A program made the translations under genes and the position numbers. DNA of 64,000 nucleotides from CAZAQV01 sp964487255 (lineage in GTDB: Bacteria > Myxococcota_A > Polyangia > Polyangiales > CAZAQV01), in contig CAZAQV010000031.1 in the NCBI GenBank assembly GCA_964487255.1, positions 1 through 64,000 on the forward strand. The letters are read 5' to 3'. The notes below the pieces were generated by a model that ran no database searches, had not been told where the DNA came from, and was given only the letters and a program-made list of their open reading frames with translations. This document shows positions 33,735-42,306 of the stretch, piece by piece. Position 1 is the stretch's first letter, and every line of letters begins with the position of its first letter.

Positions 33735-35471
33735 ATGGGGTTGGAGAAGCAAAGTGTTGCATGGCTCTTGGCCGGCTATGTGGGGCTGAGCAGCGCCTGT
33801 ACGGGAGCGCTCGATGAAGAGATGGGGGCGAACGATTGGATGTCCGATGACCGTGAGGCGGGTGTGATGTCCGACGGTGGTACGTTGATGCCATGGGGGA
33901 CCGGGACTGATCCCGGGCGTCCCGATATCGTACAGGAAGACACCGAGTGTGCACCCGGCACAACCGTCTTGCGACGACTCAATCGGGCCGAACTGGGAAA
34001 TACACTCGTTGACCTCTTTGCGGTCGACGTCAACCTTGACCCGGTCCTCCCGGACCCGACTTCGGGGGGATTCAATACGATCGCAGATATCCTGGTCGTA
34101 CTTCCCGATGGTCTCAAACGCTACGAGCGGGTGTTTGAGGAGACGATCGATACGCTGCTTGCCGACAGTACGGCACGCGCAACCCTCATCGCGTGCGAAC
34201 AGGAAAGTCGCGACTGTCTCGCCGAGACCCTGAGTAGCGCGCTTCCGCGGATTTGGCGCCGCGAAGTCGGTGAAGCCGAACGTGTAGCCTTGGTCGAACA
34301 AGCCCTGGGAGTGTTCGATGAGCACGGGTTTGACGATGCACTGCGTATTGGTCTGAAAACCGCATTAATGTCTGCGAGTTTCATTTACCGTACAGAGTTG
34401 CCTCCCGCGCAGGCCGAGGGCGCGTTTCCACTGGGCAACTACGAAACCGCCAACCGGCTTTCGTACTTCTTGTGGAGCTCAATGCCCGATGAACAGCTCT
34501 TTGAACGTGCGGCAACCGCAAAACTGGGGGATCCGGCGGTTCTTCAAGCGGAAGTCTCCAGAATGCTGGACGACCCTCGCGCTTCGGCACTGCTCGACAA
34601 CTTCGTCACCTACTGGCTGCAGCTCTACGAACTCGATGGCCTGGACAAAGATCTTAACGATTTTCCGGGTTGGGACGAAGAGCTGCGAAGCTCGATTCGT
34701 CTCGAGACGCGGCTTTTCATGCGCGCTGCCATCCACGAGAAATGGCCGATCAACAAATTGCTGACCTCCAACGAAGCGTTTATCAATGAGCGACTGGCTC
34801 GTCACTATGGCATGGAGCTCGCTGGCTCGTCATTGGACTCTGGGTTTTATCGCGTGCCGCGTGGGGATGGACTTCGCGGTGGCCTTCTCAGTCAAGCCAG
34901 CATTCTTTCACTCACCAGCCCACCCACAGCCGACCACTTTGCGGTGATCCGACGTGGGCAATGGGTGCTCGAGCAACTGCTGTGTCAACCGCCCCCTCCG
35001 CCACCCGACGGGGTGGAAGGCTTGATGAACAATGAAGCGATCGACCTTAGCCGACCGGTTAAGGAGGTGTTGAGTCAGCATCGAAGTGACCCCTCCTGCG
35101 CGGTGTGCCACACGGATATGGATCCCATCGGTTTCGGTCTTGAAGTGTTTAGTTGGACCGGTGTTGAGCGGCAAGTCGATGCGCACGGCAATCCGGTGGA
35201 CGCCACGGGGCAGCTTCCCGATGGAAGTCAGTTCAACGGGCCGGTGGAGTTGGCTGCACTGCTGGCAGAGGGGGGCCGGTTCACACGATGCTCGGCGCAA
35301 AACGTGTTCGTTTATGCTCTCGGGCGCGTGTCAAACGAGTTGAACTCCTGCATTGTTGCCAATGCTCTGGAGGGGTTGAACCCTGAAGTGCACAGCCTTC
35401 AGGACCTGATTGCGCGCGTTGTGACGAGCGATGCATTCCTGTTTGCCAATGTTCAGGAGGAGACGTTATGA
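33735..35471 (+). CDS. DUF1592/DUF1588/DUF1585-type secreted protein with CxxCH motif
   Basis: A 578-aa exported protein (first Cys near residue 22, lipoprotein-like). It has the module order of the planctomycete/myxobacterial PSD family: an entry motif VLRRLNRAELGNTLVDLF (DUF1587/PSD2), a middle DUF1592 region (YETANRLSYFLWSSMPDEQLFERA, FVTYWLQLYELDGLDKD) and DUF1588 (GLLSQASILSLTSPPTADHFAVIRRGQWVLEQLLCQPPPPPP). A terminal DUF1585 region follows with CAVCHTDMDPIGFGLEVFSWTG, a possible c-type heme or metal site. Biochemistry of this family is not established. Its stop overlaps the next start as ATGA; the partner is a DUF1552 protein, the usual pairing. Confidence 0.88.
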   Translation: MGLEKQSVAWLLAGYVGLSSACTGALDEEMGANDWMSDDREAGVMSDGGTLMPWGTGTDPGRPDIVQEDTECAPGTTVLRRLNRAELGNTLVDLFAVDVNLDPVLPDPTSGGFNTIADILVVLPDGLKRYERVFEETIDTLLADSTARATLIACEQESRDCLAETLSSALPRIWRREVGEAERVALVEQALGVFDEHGFDDALRIGLKTALMSASFIYRTELPPAQAEGAFPLGNYETANRLSYFLWSSMPDEQLFERAATAKLGDPAVLQAEVSRMLDDPRASALLDNFVTYWLQLYELDGLDKDLNDFPGWDEELRSSIRLETRLFMRAAIHEKWPINKLLTSNEAFINERLARHYGMELAGSSLDSGFYRVPRGDGLRGGLLSQASILSLTSPPTADHFAVIRRGQWVLEQLLCQPPPPPPDGVEGLMNNEAIDLSRPVKEVLSQHRSDPSCAVCHTDMDPIGFGLEVFSWTGVERQVDAHGNPVDATGQLPDGSQFNGPVELAALLAEGGRFTRCSAQNVFVYALGRVSNELNSCIVANALEGLNPEVHSLQDLIARVVTSDAFLFANVQEETL

Positions 35472-36868
35472 GCCGGCCATCGTGGAAGCTGAATCGTAGA
35501 ACGGTACTTCGGGGGTCCGGCGCGCTACTTGCGTTACCGGTACTCGATGTCATGCGACCCAAGCGTGCGTTTGCCGCAGACACGCCGCGGCGCATGGTCT
35601 ACTGGTACATCGCGAACGGTGTCTCGGAAGCACACTGGACCCCCAGCTCGGCAGGTCCAGGGTATGATTTGCCCTATAGTTTGGAGCCACTCGGATCGAT
35701 CGCGGGGCTCCAGGATCAGGTGAGCGTCATCAGTGGTGTCAATGGTCGAGCATCATATAGCGTCCACGAAGGCCCTCATTCGCGTGCGACAACGGCGTGT
35801 CTTACCGCGAACACCTTGGACGCCCCGTACGGCACGAAGGTGGGTGGCCCTTCCGCCGATCAGGTGGTAGCCAACGCTTTGCGCAATCAGGGGATCAACA
35901 CCTCTTTGAAATATCTTGCGTTGGGCACCGAAGAGCCCAAGACGCGAGGCTGTGACGGAAAACAGTACTCAAGCGTGTACTGCAACACCATTTCATGGGC
36001 AGCGCCCACCCTTCCCATCCAAAAGGAATACCGCCCCGCTTCGCTTTTCGAGACGCTGACTGGTGAGCGGCCGAGTGGCGCAGCGATGACGGACACGAAT
36101 CCGACTCAGCAGCCGAGCTCGATTTGGCAGAACAGTGCGGTTCAGCAGAGCGTCCTTCACCATGTCAACGAAGACGCAAAACGACTGCGAAAACGCTTGG
36201 GAATTCGCGACCGGGCCAAACTCGATGAGTACCTTACAAGCGTCGAAGAACTCGAACGTCGAGTGCGTGAGACAAGCACCACCCAAGAGTCCACCGATGC
36301 GACGGGCGCACTTCGTTGTTCGTTGCCCGACAACCTTCCTTCTTCTGCAAATTACCAAGAGACAATCGATCTGATGGTCGATCTGATGTTTTGGGCTTTA
36401 GAGTGTGACATCACGCGTGTGGTGTCGTTCATGTTCGGCAATTCGACTTCGCAGCGCGTGTACTCTCACCTTGGGATTTCAGGGCGCCACCATGCCATGT
36501 CTCACCATAAGGGAAATCAAACTACCATTAAGGAGTTGGCTGCGATTGCCCGCTATGAGATCGAAGTCTTTAGTCGCTTTTTGGCCAAGCTACATAGGGC
36601 GCAAGATGCTGACGGAAACAGTATGCTCCGCAACTCAATGGTGTTTCTCTCGAGTGACTGCCTCGACGGCAATTCTCACCAACGCAATCCACTTCCTGTG
36701 CTTGTTGCGGGGAGCGGAGGTGGCGCACTGCGTACGGGTCAGCATGTGGACTTTGGTGGCAATGAAAATATGGGGAACTTGCATCTGACCCTCATGCGTG
36801 CGGCGGGGATCACACAAGGAAGCTTTGGTAAGTACGGTACGAAGGTATTGAGTGAGTTGCTTGCCTAG
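35468..36868 (+). CDS. DUF1552 protein with twin-arginine-like signal
   Basis: A 466-aa protein that begins SWKLNRRTVLRGSGALLALPVLD, a twin-arginine-type export signal. The body is DUF1552 (RRMVYWYIANGVSEAHWTP, VNGRASYSVHEGPHSRATTACLTA, LALGTEEPKTRGCDGKQYSSVYCNTISWA, RVVSFMFGNSTSQRVYSHLGISGRHHAMSHH, LSSDCLDGNSHQRNPLPVLVAG). This family is related to the alkaline-phosphatase-like DUF1501 proteins and is regularly encoded next to DUF1592 proteins. It is translationally coupled to that gene here. Folded export before the partner is likely; the reaction is unknown. Confidence 0.9.
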   Translation: MSRPSWKLNRRTVLRGSGALLALPVLDVMRPKRAFAADTPRRMVYWYIANGVSEAHWTPSSAGPGYDLPYSLEPLGSIAGLQDQVSVISGVNGRASYSVHEGPHSRATTACLTANTLDAPYGTKVGGPSADQVVANALRNQGINTSLKYLALGTEEPKTRGCDGKQYSSVYCNTISWAAPTLPIQKEYRPASLFETLTGERPSGAAMTDTNPTQQPSSIWQNSAVQQSVLHHVNEDAKRLRKRLGIRDRAKLDEYLTSVEELERRVRETSTTQESTDATGALRCSLPDNLPSSANYQETIDLMVDLMFWALECDITRVVSFMFGNSTSQRVYSHLGISGRHHAMSHHKGNQTTIKELAAIARYEIEVFSRFLAKLHRAQDADGNSMLRNSMVFLSSDCLDGNSHQRNPLPVLVAGSGGGALRTGQHVDFGGNENMGNLHLTLMRAAGITQGSFGKYGTKVLSELLA

Positions 36869-37000
36869 ACCTAGGTCAGCTAAAACAGACCGAGCCTGAG
36901 CGCCCAGCGAGCCAGATCCGTTCGTCGCTCAAGCTCGAATTTGCGTTGCACGTCCTTCGCTTTCGCTTCTCCGCCTCCAACCGCCCATCCGAGGCTTGCG

Positions 37001-37801
37001 CTACAAGTAAAACCCGAGCGCGAGCCGGATGTAGGGAATGAAGCGGCCTTTGGTCTTGAGGTCACCGCTGAGGTTCGGGTCTTCTTTGAAGACGAAGCGA
37101 AAGTCCGGGTTGAACAGAGTCCACTCGGGGTTGTCGAGGCTGCTGTAGCTGAGGCCAAAGGCTAGCGTGCCAAAGAAGTTTTCGGCGAAGAGAACATTGG
37201 CGCCGCCCATCAAGCCGATCGCATAGCCGTGGCGGACATCGCCTCCGCAGAAGCTCACGAAGTCGCCTTCACAGCGTTGGTTTGACTCCACGATCGTGTA
37301 GTCAAAGCGTGCGGCGATGAACGAGATGGCGTCTTTTTTGGTGATGTTGACACGTGGCGCGAAGCGCAAGGAGTGACTGTTGAACTGACCGCCAAAAGGC
37401 GACCACAGCCGCGCACGTCCGCCGATGGCTAGACCGAAAGCTTCTGCGATGATCAGTTCGTACTCGACGTTGAGCGTACCGAATAAGATCAGGTCGACCG
37501 GCTCGAGCGAAAAAAGGTGCGTCGGCACGGTCGGTTCGACCTTGGTCACCACGATAGGCTGTGCAGGTGGTGGCGCCTGTGAGACGGCCGTTGGCGAGAT
37601 GCGTCCCGGCGTTTGCGTTGGTTGCGTTGGTTGCGTTTGCGGGCGTTGGGGGCGTGGTGGCGGCGGCACCGGCTGGCTCAACCCTTGGTCTGCCGAACCG
37701 TGGTCTGGCGATTGTTGCGCGTGCGCGGCGGACGGCTCGAACCCGACCACGCCCATGAGAAACAATGCAGCAGTTGCCGAGACCCCCGCACGAACGTCCA
37801 T
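37001..37801 (-). CDS. Probable outer-membrane beta-barrel protein with proline-rich linker
   Basis: A 266-aa protein with a signal peptide (ATAALFLMGVVGFEPSAAHAQ). A periplasmic linker of about 60 residues rich in Pro/Gln/Thr follows (VPPPPRPQRPQTQPTQPTQT). The C-terminal 170 residues are alternating amphipathic strands: LFGTLNVEYELIIAEAFGLAIGGRARLW, SLRFAPRVNITKKDAISFIAARFDYTIVE, GYAIGLMGGANVLFAENFFGTLAFGLSYSS. The protein ends in IPYIRLALGFYL, a terminal aromatic strand expected by the barrel assembly machinery. Two Cys near residues 187 and 195 may form a loop disulfide. No substrate can be inferred. Confidence 0.75.
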   Translation of the reverse strand: MDVRAGVSATAALFLMGVVGFEPSAAHAQQSPDHGSADQGLSQPVPPPPRPQRPQTQPTQPTQTPGRISPTAVSQAPPPAQPIVVTKVEPTVPTHLFSLEPVDLILFGTLNVEYELIIAEAFGLAIGGRARLWSPFGGQFNSHSLRFAPRVNITKKDAISFIAARFDYTIVESNQRCEGDFVSFCGGDVRHGYAIGLMGGANVLFAENFFGTLAFGLSYSSLDNPEWTLFNPDFRFVFKEDPNLSGDLKTKGRFIPYIRLALGFYL

Positions 37802-38033
37802 GATCGGAGCTTACATGACTGCAGGACAGGATGCTGGAACCGAGCTGCGAACGAACAACAGCGTCTCAGGAGCAGCCGCTTCGTGGAGCCGCCCTTGGAC
37901 CACGGGAAGTTGTGTGGCTGGTGCGTTGACGCAGCGTTGCAAGTGGCGCCTCAAGCGCTCCAATCGAAGCCGGGATAGCGCCGGGTGCGTCCAGCAAAGC
38001 ACAATATCATTCAGCAAATAGGCGTCGAGCTTT

Positions 38034-38049
38034 TGGAACGAGCGTTGCT
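38034..38049 (+). promoter_or_regulatory. Possible sigma-54 promoter before the Cys-rich lipoprotein gene
   Basis: TGGAACGAGCGTTGCT has correct GG-N10-GC spacing and one mismatch in the -24 box (A for C). It lies 19 nt before the GTG start at 38067. Confidence 0.45.
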
Positions 38050-38066
38050 TCTCTTGAAGCGTACCG

Positions 38067-38975
38067 GTGAAGACGCTCCTGTTCAGCGCTGTCGCGATCG
38101 CCACGATCAGTGGGTGCACGACGGGCGAACTCTCGCTCGAGAACTTCGATGCTGGTGGTAGCCCCGTTTCGAAGTCAGACACGCTTTCGGCGGGTCCCGA
38201 TGCGACGACTGGGGTGGACGGCCAGACCGCGCGCGAATGTGAGAGCGCAGATTGCCAATGTCTCGCACCTTCCCAACTGTGCGATGGCGTTTGCACCGAC
38301 ACGGCCTCCAATAGCCTGCATTGCGGAGGTTGTGGTCAAGCCTGCCCTTCAACTGCGAGTTGCGCCAACTCGAAGTGTCAATGTCCGCAAGGGCAGACGC
38401 TGTGCGGTGACCGATGCGTCGACACCACTTCCGATCCGGGACATTGCGGTGACTGCAACGTCGCTTGCGACTCGTCGCAAGTATGTAGCGGCTCCTCGTG
38501 CCAGTCTGGGTGCGGCGAGTTGTCCGCTTGCTCACGCGCTTGCGTCGATCTTCAAAGTGACCCTGCAAACTGTGGCTCGTGTGGGTTCGCTTGTGGCGAT
38601 GGCAGAACGTGCGCGAATGGCACGTGCGTCTGTCGCGGTGAGGCACCAGCCTTCGCTCAAGTGGAGCAGCTGATGGTGTCCAGCTGTTTGGGCAACGGCT
38701 GTCATTCCGACCCCACGGGACCCAACGGTCCTGCCGAGGGGCTGTCGCTTGAGTCGGGCGCTTGGTATGGGGCGATGGTGGAGGTGCCCGCTTCACAATG
38801 TGGTGACGGGCGACTACTCGTCGGTCCAGGCGATCCGAGTGCGAGTTACCTGATTCAGAAGTTGACGGGTCGAGACATGTGTTCGGGCAGCCTGATGCCC
38901 AAGGCAGGTCGCGCTCTGCCTTCCCAGGACATTGAACTCATCGCCAGCTGGATCTGTCACGGCGCGAGCCGTTAG
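38067..38975 (+). CDS. Cys-rich lipoprotein with C-terminal cytochrome-like CX4CH motif
   Basis: A 302-aa protein from GTG with lipobox ISGC. Four Cys-rich modules follow of the myxobacterial type CDGVCTDTASNSLHCGGCGQACP...CANSKCQC, with the conserved 'D..NCGxCGxxC' core. The C-terminal 100 residues start with VSSCLGNGCHSDPTGPNGPAEG (a CX4CH motif) and end SYLIQKLTGRDMCSGSLMPKAGRALPSQDIELIASWICHGA. That matches the cap and helix of small secreted cytochrome-like domains near DUF1592 genes, in which the expected spacing is CXXCH. It may be a heme or other metal electron carrier for the adjacent modules; inference only. Confidence 0.8.
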   Translation: MKTLLFSAVAIATISGCTTGELSLENFDAGGSPVSKSDTLSAGPDATTGVDGQTARECESADCQCLAPSQLCDGVCTDTASNSLHCGGCGQACPSTASCANSKCQCPQGQTLCGDRCVDTTSDPGHCGDCNVACDSSQVCSGSSCQSGCGELSACSRACVDLQSDPANCGSCGFACGDGRTCANGTCVCRGEAPAFAQVEQLMVSSCLGNGCHSDPTGPNGPAEGLSLESGAWYGAMVEVPASQCGDGRLLVGPGDPSASYLIQKLTGRDMCSGSLMPKAGRALPSQDIELIASWICHGASR

Positions 38976-39021
38976 AAACCAAGTCGCACGGTGGCGGCCT
39001 CGAGGAGTCGATGAGCTGGTA

Positions 39022-39729
39022 CTAGGTATTGGTGCCTTTAGCACGATTGACTGCAACGCCTGGCCGATCGGAGCGACGACGCGTTGCGCTGCTTTTACGC
39101 GAGCGCTTTTGTGGTGGAGAGCTCTCGCTGAGCCGCTTGGGCAGGACGGAACGTCCTTTGATGACTGCAGGGCGCTTCTCAAAGCGTTCGCGCCACGCCC
39201 CTACGTGCTCATATTCATCGAGACACAAGAGTTCTTCTGCGCCGTACAGGGTCTCAAGCGTATCGATCCACGGGGCGGTTGCAATGTCCGCAATGGAGTA
39301 GTCGCCAACCAACCATGCGCCGGACTTACCCAGCTGTTCGTCGAGCGCGCCGAGCAACCGTCGCGCGTCCTCCTCGTGTCGGTTTAGTGCTCGGGGGTGC
39401 GCGTCATACTCGTCGGGTTGGTGGAAGAATAGCCACTGGATCGTCTGGCAACGCTCCCGCGGCGCCGCGGAAAGAAGTTTGCCCGTTTTCTCTGCGAGGT
39501 AAAGCAAGATGGCGCCCGATTCCATGACTGCAAGGGGATGCCCGTCCGGTCCGTTGTGGTCAACGATAGCGGGAATCTTTTCGTTTGGACTAATTCGCCG
39601 GTACCACTCTTGATGATGTTCTCCTTCAGTGATGTCGACCCATTGCAGTTGGTAGTCCAAGCCCAGCTCTTCGAGTGCGATGGTGGCCTTGTGACCGGCT
39701 GGTGAATTGAAGGTGTAAAGATCGATCAT
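39022..39729 (-). CDS. Glutathione S-transferase, YfcG/Nu-class-like, with internal deletion
   Basis: A 235-aa cytosolic protein. The thioredoxin-like N-domain is intact (MIDLYTFNSPAGHKATIALEELGL, ISPNEKIPAIVD, LAVMESGAILLYLAEKTG). In the helical domain about 17 residues are missing compared with the neighbouring GST: IQWLFFHQPDEYDAHPRALNRH stands where LQWLFFQVGHVGPMMGQF (and on) is found. The C-terminal tail is long, basic and of low complexity. It should conjugate or reduce disulfides with glutathione if active; the deletion affects helix 4, near the substrate site. The frame runs back to 39948, but the MIDLY start at 39729 fits the family. Confidence 0.85.
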   Translation of the reverse strand: MIDLYTFNSPAGHKATIALEELGLDYQLQWVDITEGEHHQEWYRRISPNEKIPAIVDHNGPDGHPLAVMESGAILLYLAEKTGKLLSAAPRERCQTIQWLFFHQPDEYDAHPRALNRHEEDARRLLGALDEQLGKSGAWLVGDYSIADIATAPWIDTLETLYGAEELLCLDEYEHVGAWRERFEKRPAVIKGRSVLPKRLSESSPPQKRSRKSSATRRRSDRPGVAVNRAKGTNT

Positions 39730-39836
39730 GCCTCGAGGTCTTGCAAAAGCGTGGCCAGGGAAAACAGTTCGCTTCTCCTGACGCGCCACTACCCAAGGTG
39801 GGGCACGATGACACGAGGTGAGACGATTGTTCTCGA

Positions 39837-40529
39837 TCAGAGATATGGCAAGTCGGAGGCTCGCGTCGCGTGGCGCGCTTCGGGTGATTTCGGACGCAAA
39901 GCGCGACCGCGCTGGACGGCGGGGCGGCGCGCGAAGCGTTGGCGCCATGTTGCGATATGCTCGTAGCGGGACAGATCAAGCAGTTCACCGGCGCCGTAGA
40001 AATCTTCTAGCGTGTCGATCCAAGGAACCGTCGCGATATCTGCAATGGAGTATTCGCCAGCCAGCCACGGGCCGTGCGATGCGAGCCGTTTGTCGAGCAC
40101 GGCGAGCAATCGTTGTGTCTCCTCGCGATATCGTTTCATGGCATAGGGGTGCTTTTCATCGTCGTCCGGATGATGAAAGAAGTGCCCGAACTGACCCATC
40201 ATCGGGCCTACGTGTCCAACCTGAAAGAAGAGCCATTGCAAGGTCTCGCTGCGCCTACGCGGGTTGGAAGACAGAAGCCGCCCGGTCGTCTCCGCGAGAT
40301 AGATTAAGATTGCGCCCGATTCCATGATCGCCAGCGGCCGACCTCCCGGTCCCTTTCGATCGACGATCGACGGAATCTTCCCGTTCGGGTTGATGTCCCG
40401 ATACCAAACTTGGTTCTGATCGCCTTGGGTAATGTCGATCCAATGAAGTTGGTAGGGCAGCCCGACCTCTTCAAGGCCAATGTTGGCTTTGTGACCGTTG
40501 GGCGTGTCAAAGGTGTAGAGGTCGATCAT
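39837..40529 (-). CDS. Glutathione S-transferase, YfcG/Nu-class-like
   Basis: A 230-aa GST with standard layout: MIDLYTFDTPNGHKANIGLEEVGL, INPNGKIPSIVD, LAIMESGAILIYLAETTG, then LQWLFFQVGHVGPMMGQFGH and YAMKRYREETQRLLAVLDKRL, GEYSIADIATVPWIDTL. The helix-4 motif VGPMMGQ, seen in E. coli YfcG, is present, so this copy is complete. YfcG-type enzymes act as disulfide-bond reductases. The pair with the gene at 39022 arose by tandem duplication. The start at 40529 matches the family N-terminus. Confidence 0.9.
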   Translation of the reverse strand: MIDLYTFDTPNGHKANIGLEEVGLPYQLHWIDITQGDQNQVWYRDINPNGKIPSIVDRKGPGGRPLAIMESGAILIYLAETTGRLLSSNPRRRSETLQWLFFQVGHVGPMMGQFGHFFHHPDDDEKHPYAMKRYREETQRLLAVLDKRLASHGPWLAGEYSIADIATVPWIDTLEDFYGAGELLDLSRYEHIATWRQRFARRPAVQRGRALRPKSPEARHATRASDLPYL

Positions 40530-40615
40530 GCCCTCAAAGCGTGCAAAATGGTGACCAATTACAGACCGAAGTTTGCGTGAGATTGCGAGGGCGATGACGA
40601 GCCCAGTGTGTCGCG

Positions 40616-41614
40616 ATGTCACACCTGAGACATTGTCGAGGCGAGCTGAGTGACGTGGACTACCGTCTGGTAACCAACGGGTGCTGGACCCCAGGCGGGA
40701 CCTTTGGCAGCTTTTTGTTTGTCGTGCCTTACCGTTTCAAACCACACCGCGAGTCGATCGAGGAAGGTTATCGCCGCATTGCGGTTGAGCAGCTCGAACG
40801 CGCCATCGAAGCCTGTGCTGACTCGCAGCGCAGCGTACACGAACGCGTGCACGAGGTGCGTAGGCGCTGCAAAAAAGCACGGGCTCTTCACCGCCTGCTG
40901 CGCAGCTCCCTCGGCGAGGCGAGTTATCAGCAAGAGAATGCAGCGTTGCGAGATGTGGCGCGCTCGGTCGCGCACTCACGCGATGTATACGTCATGCGTC
41001 GAAGTTATGATGCGTTGGTCGGTGCGTGTGAGCTCGAAGTCAACCGGCATAAGTTGGCCCCGATCGCCCGGGAGCTAACCGAAGAGATTGACACGCTCGT
41101 CGAGCAAGACCTTGCGATGCGTCTTGAAGGCCTGGTCGATCCGCTTCGTGCGGCGATCGAACGCGTGCAAGGTTTGTCCCTTGAGCAGAGCGGCTTCGAA
41201 GCGATAGCCGGCGGCCTAAAGAAGAGCTACAAGCGAGCGCATAAGGCGATGAAAAAGGCCTACGCAAAGCCCAGCCCAGCTCGCTTTCACGAGTTTCGCA
41301 AGCGGTCGAAGTACCATCGCTACCACGTCAAGCTTCTCAAGTCGCTTTGGCCTAGTCAGATGCGCACGCGAGAGGCGGCGCTGCACCGGCTCACCGATTT
41401 GCTTGGCGAAGACCATGATTTGTCGGTCTTGCACGCGTGGCTCAAACGAGAGAATCCAGCTTCAAAGGATGCGCGCGCTTTGTTGCGAGGCTTGGTGCTC
41501 GAGCGTCGTGAACGGTGTGAAAAGCAGGCGAGACCCCTGGCGCAACGTCTGTTCTGTGACTCGCCCAAAGCGCACCAAAAGCACATGCGTGCGCTCAGTC
41601 GCGCAAGCTGGTAG
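40616..41614 (+). CDS. CHAD-domain protein
   Basis: A 332-aa protein with the histidine-rich alpha-helical CHAD domain: ESIEEGYRRIAVEQLERAIEAC, VHERVHEVRRRCKKARALHRLLR, DVYVMRRSYDALV, then FHEFRKRSKYHRYHVKLLKSLWP and LTDLLGEDHDLSVLHAWL. The basic helices with conserved HExRxxxKxxR bind inorganic polyphosphate in characterised members. No CYTH phosphatase domain is attached. The first 45 residues do not match the family, and a GTG near 40721 is an alternative start. It is divergent from the GST pair. Confidence 0.9.
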   Translation: MSHLRHCRGELSDVDYRLVTNGCWTPGGTFGSFLFVVPYRFKPHRESIEEGYRRIAVEQLERAIEACADSQRSVHERVHEVRRRCKKARALHRLLRSSLGEASYQQENAALRDVARSVAHSRDVYVMRRSYDALVGACELEVNRHKLAPIARELTEEIDTLVEQDLAMRLEGLVDPLRAAIERVQGLSLEQSGFEAIAGGLKKSYKRAHKAMKKAYAKPSPARFHEFRKRSKYHRYHVKLLKSLWPSQMRTREAALHRLTDLLGEDHDLSVLHAWLKRENPASKDARALLRGLVLERRERCEKQARPLAQRLFCDSPKAHQKHMRALSRASW

Positions 41615-41790
41615 CGCGCTATCGCCGTGTCGCGATGACACACGCGAGACGATTCACAACGCGAGATCCGTCACATGAGAAGCCGCACAAGCGCTCGGCT
41701 CACACTATGCGCAGAGGCTTTGATGCTTGATCTGCGTTTGAATCATGCCGATTTGCGAGGTTGGCGTGGTGTTTGCGTACATCACTGCGT

Positions 41791-42153
41791 ATGGAAACAC
41801 AGAATTTGAATACCAAAGCATTGATGACCAACTACATGAACATCGTGAACCGTGCGATACAAGAAAACCACGATAAGTTTCCCTTCGACAAGTTGATTTC
41901 GGTCGGAAAGGATCTGACGCGTGACAAGAAAATCGGCGCTGCGGTTTACAAGTCCGACGCAAAGCAACCGCACGACTACTTTACGATTACCCACACCGGC
42001 GACCGCTTTAAGGCTGAGCAAGGCAAGCAGGCGCCCGACATTGAATGGAAGATCAAGGAAGAGCACCTGCAGAACGTCGTGCAAAACCCTAACGAGTACA
42101 TTCAAAACCCACTCAAGCTCGACCTCGATTGGATCAAGACACGGCTCAGCTAG
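41791..42153 (+). CDS. Hypothetical protein of 120 aa
   Basis: A soluble, highly charged protein (METQNLNTKALMTNYMNIV onward, ending LKLDLDWIKTRLS). It is richer in Lys and Asn than its neighbours, which suggests different origin. No signal peptide, membrane segment or known motif. The ATG at 41791 is chosen over a TTG at 41761. Not recognised. Confidence 0.6.
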   Translation: METQNLNTKALMTNYMNIVNRAIQENHDKFPFDKLISVGKDLTRDKKIGAAVYKSDAKQPHDYFTITHTGDRFKAEQGKQAPDIEWKIKEEHLQNVVQNPNEYIQNPLKLDLDWIKTRLS

Positions 42154-42274
42154 ACCGGCTCCGGTCGATAGCCACGACGTTGATTGTCTGCGTGCGACCG
42201 ACAGTCCCGACATGAGGTGCGCCTGAGGCGCATCTGCAGCTCCAGCGGACCTTGAAATCATTCCGTTCTGCGCA

Positions 42275-42290
42275 TGGCACCGGGCTTGCA
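42275..42290 (+). promoter_or_regulatory. Sigma-54 promoter of the DUF1552/DUF1592 operon
   Basis: TGGCACCGGGCTTGCA is a perfect TGGCAY-N5-TTGCW match with 10 nt between GG and GC. It overlaps an in-frame ATG at 42274, so the downstream ATG at 42307, 18 nt past the -12 GC, is the likely start. Confidence 0.75.
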
Positions 42291-42306
42291 GTCTCCCCGT
42301 GCAGGC

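Noticed and set aside
34808..34823. TGGCAT with GG-N10-GC spacing, possible sigma-54 promoter
   Set aside because: It lies deep inside the DUF1592 coding region, has a poor -12 box (TCGCT) and precedes no gene start.
42274..42306. ATG at 42274 as start of the second DUF1552 gene
   Set aside because: It abuts the -24 box of the promoter and would be untranscribed; 42307 fits the promoter.
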